Positions 1-8,525 of a DNA stretch of 64,000 bases are shown piece by piece. This stretch comes from Paeniglutamicibacter sp. Y32M11 (lineage in GTDB: Bacteria > Actinomycetota > Actinomycetes > Actinomycetales > Micrococcaceae). The notes beneath the pieces were generated by a model that did no database searches, was not told the origin of the DNA, and was given only the letters and a program-made list of their open reading frames with translations. Every line of letters starts with the position of its first letter. Positions within the stretch are counted from its first letter, which is position 1. The position numbers and the translations under genes are program-made. Location: positions 1,984,001-2,048,000 of the forward strand of contig NZ_CP079107.1 of assembly GCF_019285735.1 (NCBI RefSeq), given 5' to 3'.

Positions 1-102
1 GACGCTGCGCGGACCGGAGGCAGATACGAGTACTTCCACTTCTCAGCCGCGCACCAGGACGCCCGGACCATGCAGTGCCCCTCTATCTGGCACGATGACT
101 GA
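1..102 (+). CDS. C-terminal end of an unidentified protein (partial)
   Basis: Frame 1 is open from the window edge to a TGA at 100-102 and encodes 33 residues ending in IWHDD. The start lies outside the window. The stretch has aromatic and charged residues typical of coding DNA, but I do not recognise a family and cannot exclude a chance open frame. It would converge on the qcr operon, with the hairpin at 312-345 between them. Confidence 0.35.
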   Translation, partial: DAARTGGRYEYFHFSAAHQDARTMQCPSIWHDD

Positions 103-311
103 CATTCACCGATCCGGGGGAGTGCGGCCGCCGCGTACCCCATGCCAAACGCCCCACAATGGCCGCTGAGCGCCGGAACGAGTCCGCAGGGGCTCCGCTC
201 GCTTACTGCCAGACGGCGCCCTCCTGGAGCGAAAAACGCTGAAGCTTTGTGTACCGGCGCCCGCACCATCCAAGAACGGTACGAGCGAAATTTCCCAGTG
301 GGCCTTAAACG

Positions 312-345
312 CCGCTGGGGCCCACCAAATGGTGAGCCCCAGCGG
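312..345 (-). terminator. Terminator of the ctaE-qcrCAB operon
   Basis: A 15-bp stem (arms 312-326 and 331-345, one mismatch) with a 4-nt loop lies 24 bases beyond the qcrB stop. There is only a weak T-run on the minus strand. The hairpin could also serve the converging gene at the window start. No gene is seen between 103 and 368. Confidence 0.65.
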
Positions 346-368
346 TCAGGAAAAGATCCTGGTAGTTA

Positions 369-2045
369 CTACTTCTCGATGGATTCCGTGGAGGAATCTT
401 CGATTTCTGCCGGGCCGTGTCCGTGTGCTGCATGCTGAGCAGCCAACTCGGAAGGCGTCACCGGAGCAACGCGATCCTCGAAGAAGAACCTGGACAAGGC
501 ACCGCGGCGCTTTTCATCCGCCGAGATGTGGCCAGCCGCATCGGGCTGTGCCGGGATGTACTGGCGATCCTCGTAGTTGACCAACTGGTGCAACTTGTAC
601 GCATCCAGCGGTTCGTGGCGTTCGGTGAAGGTGCCCTCGGGGGACATCTGGATCACGCCAGTTTCGCGGCCGTGCAAGACGATCTCGCGGTCCTTGCGCT
701 GCAGCGAAAGTGCAATGCGGCGTGCCACGATGAATCCAACAATCGGGCCAATGAAGAACAGAGCGCGCAACCAGTACGTGACATCGTTCAGCGACACATG
801 GAAGTGTGTAGCGATCAAGTCAGAGGAAGCGGCAGCCCACATCACGCAGTACGAGACGACGCCCGCAACACCCATACCCGTACGGAACGGAGCGTTACGC
901 GGACGATCGAGCAGGTGGTGCTCGCGCTCGTCCTTGGTGACCCAGCGTTCGATCCACGGCCAGGTAAACATGATCGTGAACATGATGCCGGCCGGAACCA
1001 GCGCCGGAAGCAGCACGTTGAGCACCAGGGAGTTATCTCCCCAAGGCAACGGGATGTTCCAGTCGAGGGAGAAGTTGCCCAAAGTACCGGGCATCAAACG
1101 CAGAGCACCATCAACAAAACCGATGTACCAGTCAGGCTGGGTACCGGCGGAAACCGGTGACGGGTCATACGGACCGTAGTTCCAGATCGGGTTGATCGTG
1201 AACAAGCCGGAGATCAAGGCAACGATGCCGAAGACGATGAAGAAGAATCCACCGGCCTTTGCAGCGTAAACCGGACCAACGGGGAAACCAACAACGTTGT
1301 CGTTGGTGCGACCCGGGCCGGGGTACTGGGTGTGCTTGTGCACAACAACCATGAAGAGGTGGACGGCAACCAGAAGGAGGATGACGGCCGGGACGATCAT
1401 GATGTGCAGTGAGTACAAGCGAGCAATAACCACGGTACCGGGGAATTCGCCGCCAAAGAGGAACAGCGAAATGTAGGTGCCAACCAGCGGGATCGACTTG
1501 ATCACGCCGTCAATGATGCGCAGACCGTTGCCGGAGAGCAGATCATCGGGGAGCGAGTAGCCGGTGAAGCCTGCAGCCATTGCCATGATGAGCAAGAGAC
1601 CGCCGACAACCCAGTTCAGTTCGCGCGGCTTGCGGAAGGCGCCGGTGAAGAACACGCGGAGCATGTGCACCGAAACGGAAGCAACAAACAGCAGTGCCGA
1701 CCAGTGGTGTACCTGTCGCATGAACAGACCGCCACGGACATCAAAGGAGATATCCATGGTCGAAGACATTGCGGCGGACATGCCGATGCCCTTAAGCGGG
1801 TTGTATGAACCATCGTAGACAACGTGCGTCATCGATGGGTCGAAGAAGAACGTCAGGAACGTTCCGGAGATCAGCAGCAGTACGAAGGTGTACAGCGCCA
1901 CCTCACCAAACATGAAGGACCAGTGGTCGGGGAAGATCTTGCGACCAAATTCCTTGACCATGGCCGAACCGCCAACGCGTGAGTCAACAAAGTTGGCAAT
2001 GCGACCGGTGGAAGTCTTCGGAGTGTACTCAGTAGTGGTGCTCAT
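369..2045 (-). CDS. qcrB: Cytochrome bc1 complex cytochrome b subunit
   Basis: 558 residues. This is the di-haem membrane subunit that oxidises menaquinol and passes electrons to QcrA and across the membrane, in the actinobacterial bc1-aa3 supercomplex. The core is cytochrome b-like: a QVHHWSALLF helix and an HMLRVFFTGAFRKPRE stretch near the N-terminus, an SLHIMIVPAVILL helix near 215, and a C-terminal extension after the core that is usual in actinobacteria. Its ATG overlaps the qcrA stop by one base (TAATG), so translation is probably coupled. It is the last gene of the operon. Confidence 0.97.
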   Translation of the reverse strand: MSTTTEYTPKTSTGRIANFVDSRVGGSAMVKEFGRKIFPDHWSFMFGEVALYTFVLLLISGTFLTFFFDPSMTHVVYDGSYNPLKGIGMSAAMSSTMDISFDVRGGLFMRQVHHWSALLFVASVSVHMLRVFFTGAFRKPRELNWVVGGLLLIMAMAAGFTGYSLPDDLLSGNGLRIIDGVIKSIPLVGTYISLFLFGGEFPGTVVIARLYSLHIMIVPAVILLLVAVHLFMVVVHKHTQYPGPGRTNDNVVGFPVGPVYAAKAGGFFFIVFGIVALISGLFTINPIWNYGPYDPSPVSAGTQPDWYIGFVDGALRLMPGTLGNFSLDWNIPLPWGDNSLVLNVLLPALVPAGIMFTIMFTWPWIERWVTKDEREHHLLDRPRNAPFRTGMGVAGVVSYCVMWAAASSDLIATHFHVSLNDVTYWLRALFFIGPIVGFIVARRIALSLQRKDREIVLHGRETGVIQMSPEGTFTERHEPLDAYKLHQLVNYEDRQYIPAQPDAAGHISADEKRRGALSRFFFEDRVAPVTPSELAAQHAAHGHGPAEIEDSSTESIEK

Positions 2046-3094
2046 TAGTTTGAACCACGCTCCCAGTAGCTAGGTCCGACTGGCTCGTGGAAGTCGCTCT
2101 GAGCGACCAAGAAGCCATCGGAGTCAACCGTGATCGGCAGCTGCGGCAACGGGCGACCGGCCGGACCAAAGATGACCTTGCACTCTTGAGTGAGGTCGAA
2201 GGTCGACTGGTGGCACGGGCACAGCAGGTGGTGCGTCTGCTGCTCGTACAGAGCAACGGGGCAACCAACGTGGGTGCAGATCTTCGAGTAAGCAACGATT
2301 CCGTCGTGGTGCCAATCCTTGCGCTCTTCGGAAACGTGCATCAATGCCGGGTCCAGGCGCATCAACAGAACAACGGCCTTGGCCTTTTCGTTCAGCGGAT
2401 CTTCGAGATCGTTCAAACCCTCGGGAATGACGTGGAAGACCGAACCGAGCTGCACATCCGCAGCCTTGATCGGGGTGCCCGAAGGGTCCCTGGTCAGTCG
2501 AACATTTGTGTCCCACATGGTGTGGCGAAGCTGTTCAACCATGGCACCGGCATTCTTGCCGGAACGGTCCAGATCTCGGAACATGAAGATGGCCGGGATC
2601 GGGGCCAAAGCGATGGCACCGATGAGGGTGTTACGGATCAATGGGCGGCGCTTGATGCCCATTTCCTCGACCACCTGGTTGATGATCTGCTCGGCGTCCT
2701 GACGATCCGCTTCGGGGCGGATCTCGTGGCGCAGCTCCGAGATTTCGTGGTCCGGCATCAGGGTTTTAGCCCAGTGAACGATGCCGATACCAATGCCAAG
2801 CATGGCAAAGGTGGTGCCAAGGCCGAGCATCGCGTTCTGTACACGGATTTCCGAAATATCTTCCGGACGTCCGAGAACGAAGTAAGCAATAAAGAACGAC
2901 AGCGTTCCGATGATGGAGATGATAAACAGCAGCGCTACCTGACGCTCTGCTCGCTTCTCTGCATGCGGGTCGGTATCTGCCAAGCGCTTCCGATGCGGCG
3001 GAAGGCCGGGATCCTGGAACTTGTCCAGGTCTCCCGCGCCAGCCTTAGCAACGGTGCCCGAGTCGTCCGGACTGCCGTGACTATGGTCGCCCAT
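2045..3094 (-). CDS. qcrA: Cytochrome bc1 complex Rieske iron-sulfur subunit
   Basis: 349 residues from the ATG at 3094; the frame is open upstream to an ATG at 3124. I prefer 3094 because an AAGGA sequence precedes it, while nothing precedes 3124. The Rieske cluster motifs CTHVGC (273-278) and CPCH (292-295) supply two Cys and two His. Three hydrophobic helices at about 52-73, 87-107 and 156-172 give the three-helix anchor typical of actinobacteria, instead of the single anchor elsewhere. It carries electrons from menaquinol to QcrC. It lies 69 bases after qcrC and overlaps qcrB by one base. Confidence 0.96.
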   Translation of the reverse strand: MGDHSHGSPDDSGTVAKAGAGDLDKFQDPGLPPHRKRLADTDPHAEKRAERQVALLFIISIIGTLSFFIAYFVLGRPEDISEIRVQNAMLGLGTTFAMLGIGIGIVHWAKTLMPDHEISELRHEIRPEADRQDAEQIINQVVEEMGIKRRPLIRNTLIGAIALAPIPAIFMFRDLDRSGKNAGAMVEQLRHTMWDTNVRLTRDPSGTPIKAADVQLGSVFHVIPEGLNDLEDPLNEKAKAVVLLMRLDPALMHVSEERKDWHHDGIVAYSKICTHVGCPVALYEQQTHHLLCPCHQSTFDLTQECKVIFGPAGRPLPQLPITVDSDGFLVAQSDFHEPVGPSYWERGSN

Positions 3095-3163
3095 GTTGTC
3101 TCTCATCCTTTTCTCAAGATTCATTAGTACGTAGTGATGATGGCGGTCTGGACCGCCAGCAGA

Positions 3164-3952
3164 TTAAGAAGGACGCGAAGTGAGCCAGATGGTGAAGGCG
3201 ATGATGATGCCCAAACCAGCCGTCCAGATGAACAGGCCTTCAGAGACCGGACCCAGCGAGCCAAGCTTGGCTCCACCCGGGGAACCCTGAGCTTCGATTT
3301 CCTTCAAGAAGGTGATGACGTCGCGCTTCTCGTCGGCGGTGACGTTGGAGTCATTGAAGACGGGCATGTTCTGCGGGCCAGTAACCATGGCTTCGTAGAT
3401 GTGCTTCTCCGAGACACCGGCCAGGGATGGGGCGAACTTACCGCGCGTAAGAGCACCGCCGGCAGCGGCGGCGTTGTGACACATTGCGCAGTTCACGCGG
3501 AATACCGTACCGCCGGCGGCGGCGTTGCCCTGGGATGTGTCAAGCATGTCTTCGGATGGAATGGACGGTCCGGCACCCAAGCTGGAGACATACGCAGCGA
3601 GCTGCGAGATCTGGGCGTCGTCGAACTGTACCGGCTTGGCCTGAGCCTGGGGCCCCTGCATCTGCATCGGCATACGACCGGTTCCGACCTGGAAGTCGAC
3701 TGCAGCGGCACCGACACCAATGAGCGAAGGCCCATCTGCGGAGCCTTCTGCATTCATACCGTGGCAGGTAGCGCAGTTGGCCACGAAGAGCTTGTTGCCC
3801 TCCTCGATATCGCTTGCGCTATATCCGGTGGCCGCCTTGGCCTCGTTGACGCTGCCGGCTGCCATGTATAGGCCTCCGGTGATGAGCAGGCCCATCAGCA
3901 GCAGTGCGACGGCGGCGAGTGGATGGCGACGCCTTTGCGAAAGAGCCTTCAC
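3164..3952 (-). CDS. qcrC: Di-haem cytochrome c subunit of the bc1 complex
   Basis: 262 residues. Two c-type haem motifs, CATCH (60-64) and CAMCH (155-159), match the fused di-haem QcrC that replaces soluble cytochrome c in actinobacteria and feeds the aa3 oxidase directly. There is an N-terminal hydrophobic anchor (about 13-34) and a C-terminal hydrophobic helix before a short basic tail. The frame extends to a GTG at 3967, but an AGGA sits eight bases before the GTG at 3952, so that start is chosen. The gene lies about 60 bases after ctaE. Confidence 0.95.
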   Translation of the reverse strand: MKALSQRRRHPLAAVALLLMGLLITGGLYMAAGSVNEAKAATGYSASDIEEGNKLFVANCATCHGMNAEGSADGPSLIGVGAAAVDFQVGTGRMPMQMQGPQAQAKPVQFDDAQISQLAAYVSSLGAGPSIPSEDMLDTSQGNAAAGGTVFRVNCAMCHNAAAAGGALTRGKFAPSLAGVSEKHIYEAMVTGPQNMPVFNDSNVTADEKRDVITFLKEIEAQGSPGGAKLGSLGPVSEGLFIWTAGLGIIIAFTIWLTSRPS

Positions 3953-3985
3953 TTGCTGGTTCCTCACTTATTTCTTAGAACGGGG

Positions 3986-4019
3986 GTTGCCTTTGGTAGG
4001 CAACTTAGGGGTTGCCTAC
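3986..4019 (-). promoter_or_regulatory. Two mutually exclusive hairpins between ctaE and qcrC
   Basis: On the minus strand, GTAGGCAAC (4019-4011) pairs perfectly with GTTGCCTAC (4004-3996). That second arm can instead pair with AGGCAAC at 3992-3986 (7 bp). The first hairpin contains the ctaE stop codon. A processing or stability element that sets ctaE versus qcrCAB levels is plausible but is inference. Confidence 0.45.
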
Positions 4020-4654
4020 TTCAGGAAGTAGATGATCGCGAACAACGCGATCCACACGACGTCGACGAAGTGCCAGTAGTAAGACACAACAATCGCACTG
4101 GTTGCTTCGAAGTGACCGAACTTACGTGCAATCAAGGCACGTCCGATGATCAGCAGGAAAGCGATGAGGCCGCCAGCCACGTGCAAGCCGTGGAAGCCGG
4201 TGGTCATGTAGAAGACCGAGCCGTAGGCGTTGGAGTTCAAGGCAATGCCGTGAGCAACCAATTCGGTGTACTCAAAGGCCTGCACGGAAACGAAGATGGC
4301 ACCGAGGATGAAGGTCACAACGAACCACTCGACCATTCCCCATTCCTTCAAGTTGAACAGTCCGCCGGTACGGCGAGGCTTAAGATCCTCGGCACGGAAG
4401 ACACCCAACTGGCAGGAGAATGAGCTCGACACCAGGATGATCGTGTTGATAAGTGCGAACGGAACGTTGAGTTTCTCGGTTTCGCTCGCCCACATCTCCG
4501 GCGATGCAGCGCGGAGCGTGAAATACATGGCGAAAAGCGCGGCAAAGAACATGAGCTCGCTGGCAAGCCAGACGACAGTTCCTACCGACACCATGTTGGG
4601 ACGGTTCGGCGCAGCTTGCGCCGGGGCATTTAGGGCATGAGTCGCAGTTGTCAC
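4016..4654 (-). CDS. ctaE: Cytochrome c oxidase subunit III (aa3 type)
   Basis: 212 residues from the GTG at 4654. The frame is open upstream to 4696, but family members begin near this GTG (TTATHAL), and a -10 element six bases before it fits a leaderless start. The protein has the five-helix layout of the short actinobacterial subunit III, with the conserved [20 protein letters not shown] helix near the N-terminus and FHGLHVAGG and [14 protein letters not shown] segments later. It is part of the terminal oxidase that accepts electrons from QcrC. It heads the operon with qcrCAB. Confidence 0.96.
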   Translation of the reverse strand: MTTATHALNAPAQAAPNRPNMVSVGTVVWLASELMFFAALFAMYFTLRAASPEMWASETEKLNVPFALINTIILVSSSFSCQLGVFRAEDLKPRRTGGLFNLKEWGMVEWFVVTFILGAIFVSVQAFEYTELVAHGIALNSNAYGSVFYMTTGFHGLHVAGGLIAFLLIIGRALIARKFGHFEATSAIVVSYYWHFVDVVWIALFAIIYFLK

Positions 4655-4660
4655 AGAGCC

Positions 4661-4690
4661 ATTATGTCTATAAAAGTGCCTCTGACACCA
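4661..4690 (-). promoter_or_regulatory. Probable leaderless promoter of ctaE
   Basis: A -10 like CATAAT (minus strand, 4666-4661) is followed by exactly six bases and then the GTG start of ctaE, so the first transcribed base would be the start codon. A weak -35 candidate, TTGGTG, lies 19 bases upstream at 4691-4686. There is no Shine-Dalgarno sequence. Confidence 0.4.
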
Positions 4691-4773
4691 ATGCATTGAC
4701 CCCCGCGTGGCGCGATTTTTGGCAGCTTCAGGCCTACAGCCGCGGAAACACGCGGGATTAACATTTCAGACTT

Positions 4774-4792
4774 TCTACGATTCGTAGATAAC
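4774..4792 (+). promoter_or_regulatory. trpD promoter region with a palindrome
   Basis: The palindrome TCTACGATTCGTAGA (4774-4788) overlaps a -10 like TAGATA/GATAAC (4785-4792) placed 8-10 bases before the trpD GTG. No properly spaced ribosome site is present, so trpD may be near-leaderless. The palindrome could be an operator; the protein is unknown. Confidence 0.35.
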
Positions 4793-4800
4793 CTTGAGGT

Positions 4801-5853
4801 GTGTCAACGAATCGAACGAACCAAAAGTTCCCCACATGGCCAACAATTCTCTCTACGCTGATCGCTGGAAGCGACCTCGATAGGGACCAAGCGTATTGGG
4901 CCATGGGCGAGGTGATGACGGGTAATGCCAGCGACGCTCAGGTGGCTGGTTTCCTTGTTGCGCTCCGCTGTAAAGGTGAGACGGTCGACGAACTGACCGG
5001 CCTGGTTGAGGCGATGATCGCTAATGCTCGACCGCTGGCCATCGAGGGTGACCACCTGGATATCGTGGGTACCGGTGGTGACCGACAGAACACTGTGAAT
5101 ATTTCCACTATGTCCTCACTTGTCTGCGCCGGTGCCGGCGCGCTGATCGTAAAGCACGGCAACCGGGCCTCATCCTCGTCTTCGGGCTCCGCCGACGTTC
5201 TGGAGGCCTTAGGCGTGCGCCTAGATGTTCCCATCGAGCGGTTGAACGATGTCTTGGATGCGGCACATATCACCTTCTGCTTTGCCAATATCTTCCACCC
5301 CTCCATGCGCAATGCCGCCGTCCCGCGACGCGAACTCGGTGTTCCCACCGCCTTCAATTTCATGGGTCCGCTGACTAACCCCGCGGAACCCAGCGCTTCG
5401 GCCATCGGCTGCTCGGACCTACGCATGGCGCCGCTGATGGCGGGAGTGCTGGCCGCCAGGGGAGTTCGCGCACTAGTATTCCGCGGCGAAGATGGCCTGG
5501 ATGAGCTGACCACAACGGCAGATAACAAGGTTTGGGAGGTGCGCGACGGGAAAGTTATCGAGTCGCTCTTTGATGCTCGTGAGCTCGGGATGGCCCGCGT
5601 GACGCTTGATGATCTGCGTGGGGGAGACGCAGAACATAATGCGCAGGTAGTTCGCGATGTACTAGATGGTGTCCATGGTCCGGTGCGCGATGCCGTGTTG
5701 CTCAATGCTGCTGCCGGCCTGGTCGCTTACGACGAATCTGCCGAGGGCTCGCTTAACGACCGTCTGGGCGCGGCAGTAGCTCGCGCCGCTGAATCCATCG
5801 ATTCCGGGGCTGCGCGCCTGGTGCTGGAGAAATGGATCGCCGCCACGGCCTAG
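4801..5853 (+). CDS. trpD: Anthranilate phosphoribosyltransferase
   Basis: 350 residues from a GTG. The enzyme transfers the phosphoribosyl group of PRPP to anthranilate in tryptophan synthesis. The PRPP-binding GTGGD is at 90-94, followed by the glycine/serine-rich loop beginning [16 protein letters not shown] (118-133) that binds anthranilate and PRPP, and the N-terminal helical domain ([10 protein letters not shown]) is intact. It stands alone, divergent from ctaE, as is common in actinobacteria where trpD is separate from the other trp genes. Confidence 0.96.
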   Translation: MSTNRTNQKFPTWPTILSTLIAGSDLDRDQAYWAMGEVMTGNASDAQVAGFLVALRCKGETVDELTGLVEAMIANARPLAIEGDHLDIVGTGGDRQNTVNISTMSSLVCAGAGALIVKHGNRASSSSSGSADVLEALGVRLDVPIERLNDVLDAAHITFCFANIFHPSMRNAAVPRRELGVPTAFNFMGPLTNPAEPSASAIGCSDLRMAPLMAGVLAARGVRALVFRGEDGLDELTTTADNKVWEVRDGKVIESLFDARELGMARVTLDDLRGGDAEHNAQVVRDVLDGVHGPVRDAVLLNAAAGLVAYDESAEGSLNDRLGAAVARAAESIDSGAARLVLEKWIAATA

Positions 5854-5880
5854 TTTTACGATATTTGTTGAACTTGGACT

Positions 5881-5917
5881 GGCGCGTCGGCGCATCTCAC
5901 GGGATGTGCGGCGCGCC
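5881..5917 (+). terminator. Hairpin downstream of trpD
   Basis: An imperfect GC-rich inverted repeat (outer arms GGCGCG and CGCGCC) starts 27 bases after the trpD stop. No strong T-run follows, so it is a likely but unproven terminator. Confidence 0.45.
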
Positions 5918-6215
5918 AGCGCTGTTTCTACGCCCCTGCGGTCGATTTGTTGGGAACTGGCGCACCGGGGTGCTTCGGGTGCGGCAGGCCTCTCTGTGCC
6001 GCCTCCGCACTGCTGAAGAATCTGCCTGAACACGAGGGCAGTGATGTCCGAATTGGCGGCGAAATGCTGATGGGCGCGTAACAAAGGGCCGGAAACGAAA
6101 AAAGTTTTCACTCACTGGGTGCAGAGAATTTCCACGCAGCCTCGGATGTCGTTCGTCTCTGGACGAGTTCACACCAAGTAGCGCGGCGGTAGGGCTTTTA
6201 AGCGACAAAGCGATC
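5918..6215. other. Intergenic, no gene seen
   Basis: This lies between the trpD hairpin and the lrp terminator. Open frames here lack ribosome sites and family resemblance. I see nothing else in it. Confidence 0.5.
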
Positions 6216-6246
6216 GCGTGTCCGCCCCCACAAGGGGCGGACACGC
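6216..6246 (-). terminator. Terminator of the Lrp/AsnC-domain gene
   Basis: A perfect 13-bp stem (arms 6216-6228 and 6234-6246, core GTGTCCGCCCC) with a CACAA loop lies 37 bases after the stop of the minus-strand gene that ends at 6284. Confidence 0.7.
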
Positions 6247-6283
6247 AACCGCAGGCACATCGGCACGAAGCCGAGCTAAATTT

Positions 6284-6562
6284 TTACTCGAGACCCAGCG
6301 AAAAAGCAGCATCCAGATCGTGGCTGGAATATGCCCTAAACGCAATATGTGTCTGTGTGCCCGTAATTCCGGGGACCTTGGACAGTTTATTGGCGATGAC
6401 TTCGGCCAGATCTTCGTGGTGACGAACCCGTGCGATAGCGATCAGGTCCCAATCGCCGGCAACCGAGTAAACCTCGGAAATGCCTTCGATGTCCGAAATC
6501 TTTTCGGCGCACTCGGGAATGCTGTCAGAAGCCGTTTGGATCATGACGAATGCTGTGACCAC
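6284..6562 (-). CDS. Stand-alone Lrp/AsnC ligand-binding (RAM) domain protein
   Basis: 92 residues from a GTG with GGAGG seven bases upstream. The whole protein is the alpha-beta RAM domain that senses amino acids in Lrp/AsnC regulators: an AFVMIQTASD first strand and a YSVAGDWDLIAIARV core. The N-terminal helix-turn-helix is absent and no such domain is encoded upstream. Such single-domain proteins are known in actinobacteria and may pair with full-length regulators. Its placement near trpD suggests, but does not show, a link to amino-acid sensing. Confidence 0.9.
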   Translation of the reverse strand: MVTAFVMIQTASDSIPECAEKISDIEGISEVYSVAGDWDLIAIARVRHHEDLAEVIANKLSKVPGITGTQTHIAFRAYSSHDLDAAFSLGLE

Positions 6563-6621
6563 GTTTATACCTCCAGATGGTTATTGGGTGATGACTCCAG
6601 GAAACTTGCCTTGAGCCTAGT

Positions 6622-7005
6622 TCAGGATGCTGCGGTGCGCGCTTGGCGACGCACGATGAAAGTGGTGATCAAGCGGCGACCGATCAAGAAGATGCCGAGG
6701 ACGATGGCCGCCACGATGATAAACGGCACGGCAGCGGTGGCACCAAAGAGCACCCGCAGGGCGAGACCCAAGGCGACTGTTCCGATCCAAACGAGCACGC
6801 CGGTGGGCCAGATTCGAGAGTGATTTTCCCAGGGCCGTGAAATCAGCGTCATCGCCGCCAGTGCAATAAGGAATGGTGCTGCAGTTTGGAGCACGCCCAG
6901 GAGGGTCAGGGATTCCTCGTGGGATCTCCTACCGCTCAAGGCAAACAGCACAACGAGTACTAGATCGATCGCAAAATAAGCGATCCACGTCTTACGAGAA
7001 GTCAT
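6622..7005 (-). CDS. DUF3054 family membrane protein
   Basis: 127 residues with four hydrophobic helices. The pattern LFALSGRRSHEE followed by LGVLQTAAPFL after helix one is characteristic of DUF3054, a small actinobacterial membrane family of unknown function. The basic tail (RRQARTAAS) should be cytoplasmic. Six bases upstream of the ATG is a TAGAAT -10 and no Shine-Dalgarno, so translation is probably leaderless. It is separated from the lrp-like gene by 59 bases on the same strand. Confidence 0.88.
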   Translation of the reverse strand: MTSRKTWIAYFAIDLVLVVLFALSGRRSHEESLTLLGVLQTAAPFLIALAAMTLISRPWENHSRIWPTGVLVWIGTVALGLALRVLFGATAAVPFIIVAAIVLGIFLIGRRLITTFIVRRQARTAAS

Positions 7006-7011
7006 GTTGCT

Positions 7012-7017
7012 ATTCTA
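7012..7017 (-). promoter_or_regulatory. -10 element giving a leaderless DUF3054 mRNA
   Basis: TAGAAT on the minus strand is followed by six bases (AGCAAC) and the ATG at 7005. The inverted repeat CTACT-N6-AGTAG (7016-7031) overlaps it. No convincing -35 was found. Confidence 0.4.
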
Positions 7018-7138
7018 CTTCTCGTAGTAGCAGGCGTTGTCACGAGTCCCGTTTGCTGGACTGAATGATGTCCCACCCGGCGTGAGACATGATGGATAGA
7101 CAACCGGGGGAATTCGGTGGTCGAGGATGGGAACCAAC

Positions 7139-7285
7139 ATGAACAAGACACTCAAGCACGCATCGCGTGGTGCTTTTCTACGAACTCGCGTCCCAGTAAC
7201 CGATGGATCCGCGGCCGATGGACCTCGCTGGAATGTGAGCATTCGCCCCAAGCCGCGGTCAGTCCACCAGAAGAGCGGCGAGTGA
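7139..7285 (+). CDS. Small basic hypothetical protein
   Basis: 48 residues beginning MNKTLKHASRGAFLRTRV and ending KPRSVHQKSGE, rich in Arg and Lys. Its TGA lies seven bases before the ATG of the alkylation-repair gene, so the two may be co-translated. The ribosome site is weak (GGATGGGAACC). I do not recognise a family; it could be a leader peptide or a chance frame. Confidence 0.35.
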   Translation: MNKTLKHASRGAFLRTRVPVTDGSAADGPRWNVSIRPKPRSVHQKSGE

Positions 7286-7292
7286 TCCGCCG

Positions 7293-8396
7293 ATGCCATT
7301 CGCCGATCAACTGATTAATGAATCTACCGCGCGCAGCCTCGTGACGGCTCTGGAACTGGTGCTGCCACAGGTGGAGCTGCCCACATTAAAGACTGCCGCA
7401 ACACAGATGGACAGGCTGAGCTTACGGGAGCGCGCCGACCTCCTCCGAGATGCGTTGGTCGAAGACCTTCCGGGGAACTATGCCACATTTGCTCAGAGCA
7501 TCCGTTTGGCGAGCCAGAACGACACTTTCCGAGGATGGCTAATTTGGCCAGTTACCTCGGCGATTGCAACTAAGGCCGTGGCGCAAGGCACTGCCGAGGC
7601 TTTTGACGACGCGATGGCGCTGCTTGCCGAGCTGACCGGACGGCTGAGTGCCGAATTCGCCATCCGGACCTTATTGAGGCACGACCTGTCTCGTGCCCTT
7701 CAAATCATTGGCGGGTGGACGACATCCGAAGATCTGGATGTGCGACGTCTGGCCACCGAGGGCACTCGACCGTACCTACCGTGGGCAACCAGAGTTCCGG
7801 AAATCACCGAACAGCCCGGAGTGACGATCGCTGTCTTGGACGCCCTGTACCGAGACCCGGAAGAATATGTGCGTCGATCGGTGGCCAACCACCTCAACGA
7901 CCTGAGCCGTGATGAGCCCGAACTGGTCGTTGACACTGCGCGAGGCTGGCTTTCGGATCCCGATGAGAACACGGCGCGTTTAGTGCGACACGCCCTGCGG
8001 ACGTTGGTCAAAAAGGGGAATGCTCAGGCGCTTGAACTGCTGGGATTCGGCCCCGTTTCGGTGGAGATTAGCGGTCCCGTGCTGGGCCGTGCCAGCATCG
8101 GTTTCGGGCAGACGATCGGTTTCAGTGCGACACTTCGCAACCTCGCGGATGAACCGGCGCGCGTGGCCATCGACTACACGGTCTACCACCGCAAGGCCAA
8201 CGGGGGACAGACGGGCAAGACCTTTAAGCTCGCCACTCGTACTCTCGAATCGGGAGAAAGTTTCGAGGTTCAACGCGATCATTCGTTCCGGGCGATCACC
8301 ACCCGGCGTTATCACCCGGGAACACACGCGATCTCTGTGCAGGTAAACGGTGTTGAGTCCGAGCGGGCCGAGTTCGAGCTGCTGCCCGAAGAGTAG
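7293..8396 (+). CDS. DNA alkylation repair protein, AlkC/AlkD-like
   Basis: 367 residues. Residues about 1-250 are helical HEAT-like repeats (for example RDPEEYVRRSVANHLNDLS and PDENTARLVRHALRTLVK), the fold of AlkD/AlkC DNA glycosylases that remove positively charged alkylated bases. Residues about 255-367 look like a beta-rich Ig-like domain (VSVEISGPVLGR, FSATLRNLADEPARVAIDYTVY, HAISVQVNG), the arrangement described for the AlkC-beta branch. The C-terminal domain is the main reason to choose AlkC over plain AlkD. Substrate specificity cannot be read from the sequence. Confidence 0.85.
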   Translation: MPFADQLINESTARSLVTALELVLPQVELPTLKTAATQMDRLSLRERADLLRDALVEDLPGNYATFAQSIRLASQNDTFRGWLIWPVTSAIATKAVAQGTAEAFDDAMALLAELTGRLSAEFAIRTLLRHDLSRALQIIGGWTTSEDLDVRRLATEGTRPYLPWATRVPEITEQPGVTIAVLDALYRDPEEYVRRSVANHLNDLSRDEPELVVDTARGWLSDPDENTARLVRHALRTLVKKGNAQALELLGFGPVSVEISGPVLGRASIGFGQTIGFSATLRNLADEPARVAIDYTVYHRKANGGQTGKTFKLATRTLESGESFEVQRDHSFRAITTRRYHPGTHAISVQVNGVESERAEFELLPEE

Positions 8397-8525
8397 GTCG
8401 GCGTCCTCAATCGTGATCACGGGGCTCGGGGTGGCGTTCGATTCAACGTCTGTCCTTAGATAACCCGTGGTCCGGCGAGATTTTTGCCGCAGGAACCATC
8501 ACGAACCAAGTAGGAAGTTGAATTC

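Noticed and set aside
417-1160. Plus-strand open frame opposite qcrB
   Set aside because: It is antisense to an unmistakable cytochrome b gene, has low-complexity Arg/His composition and no ribosome site.
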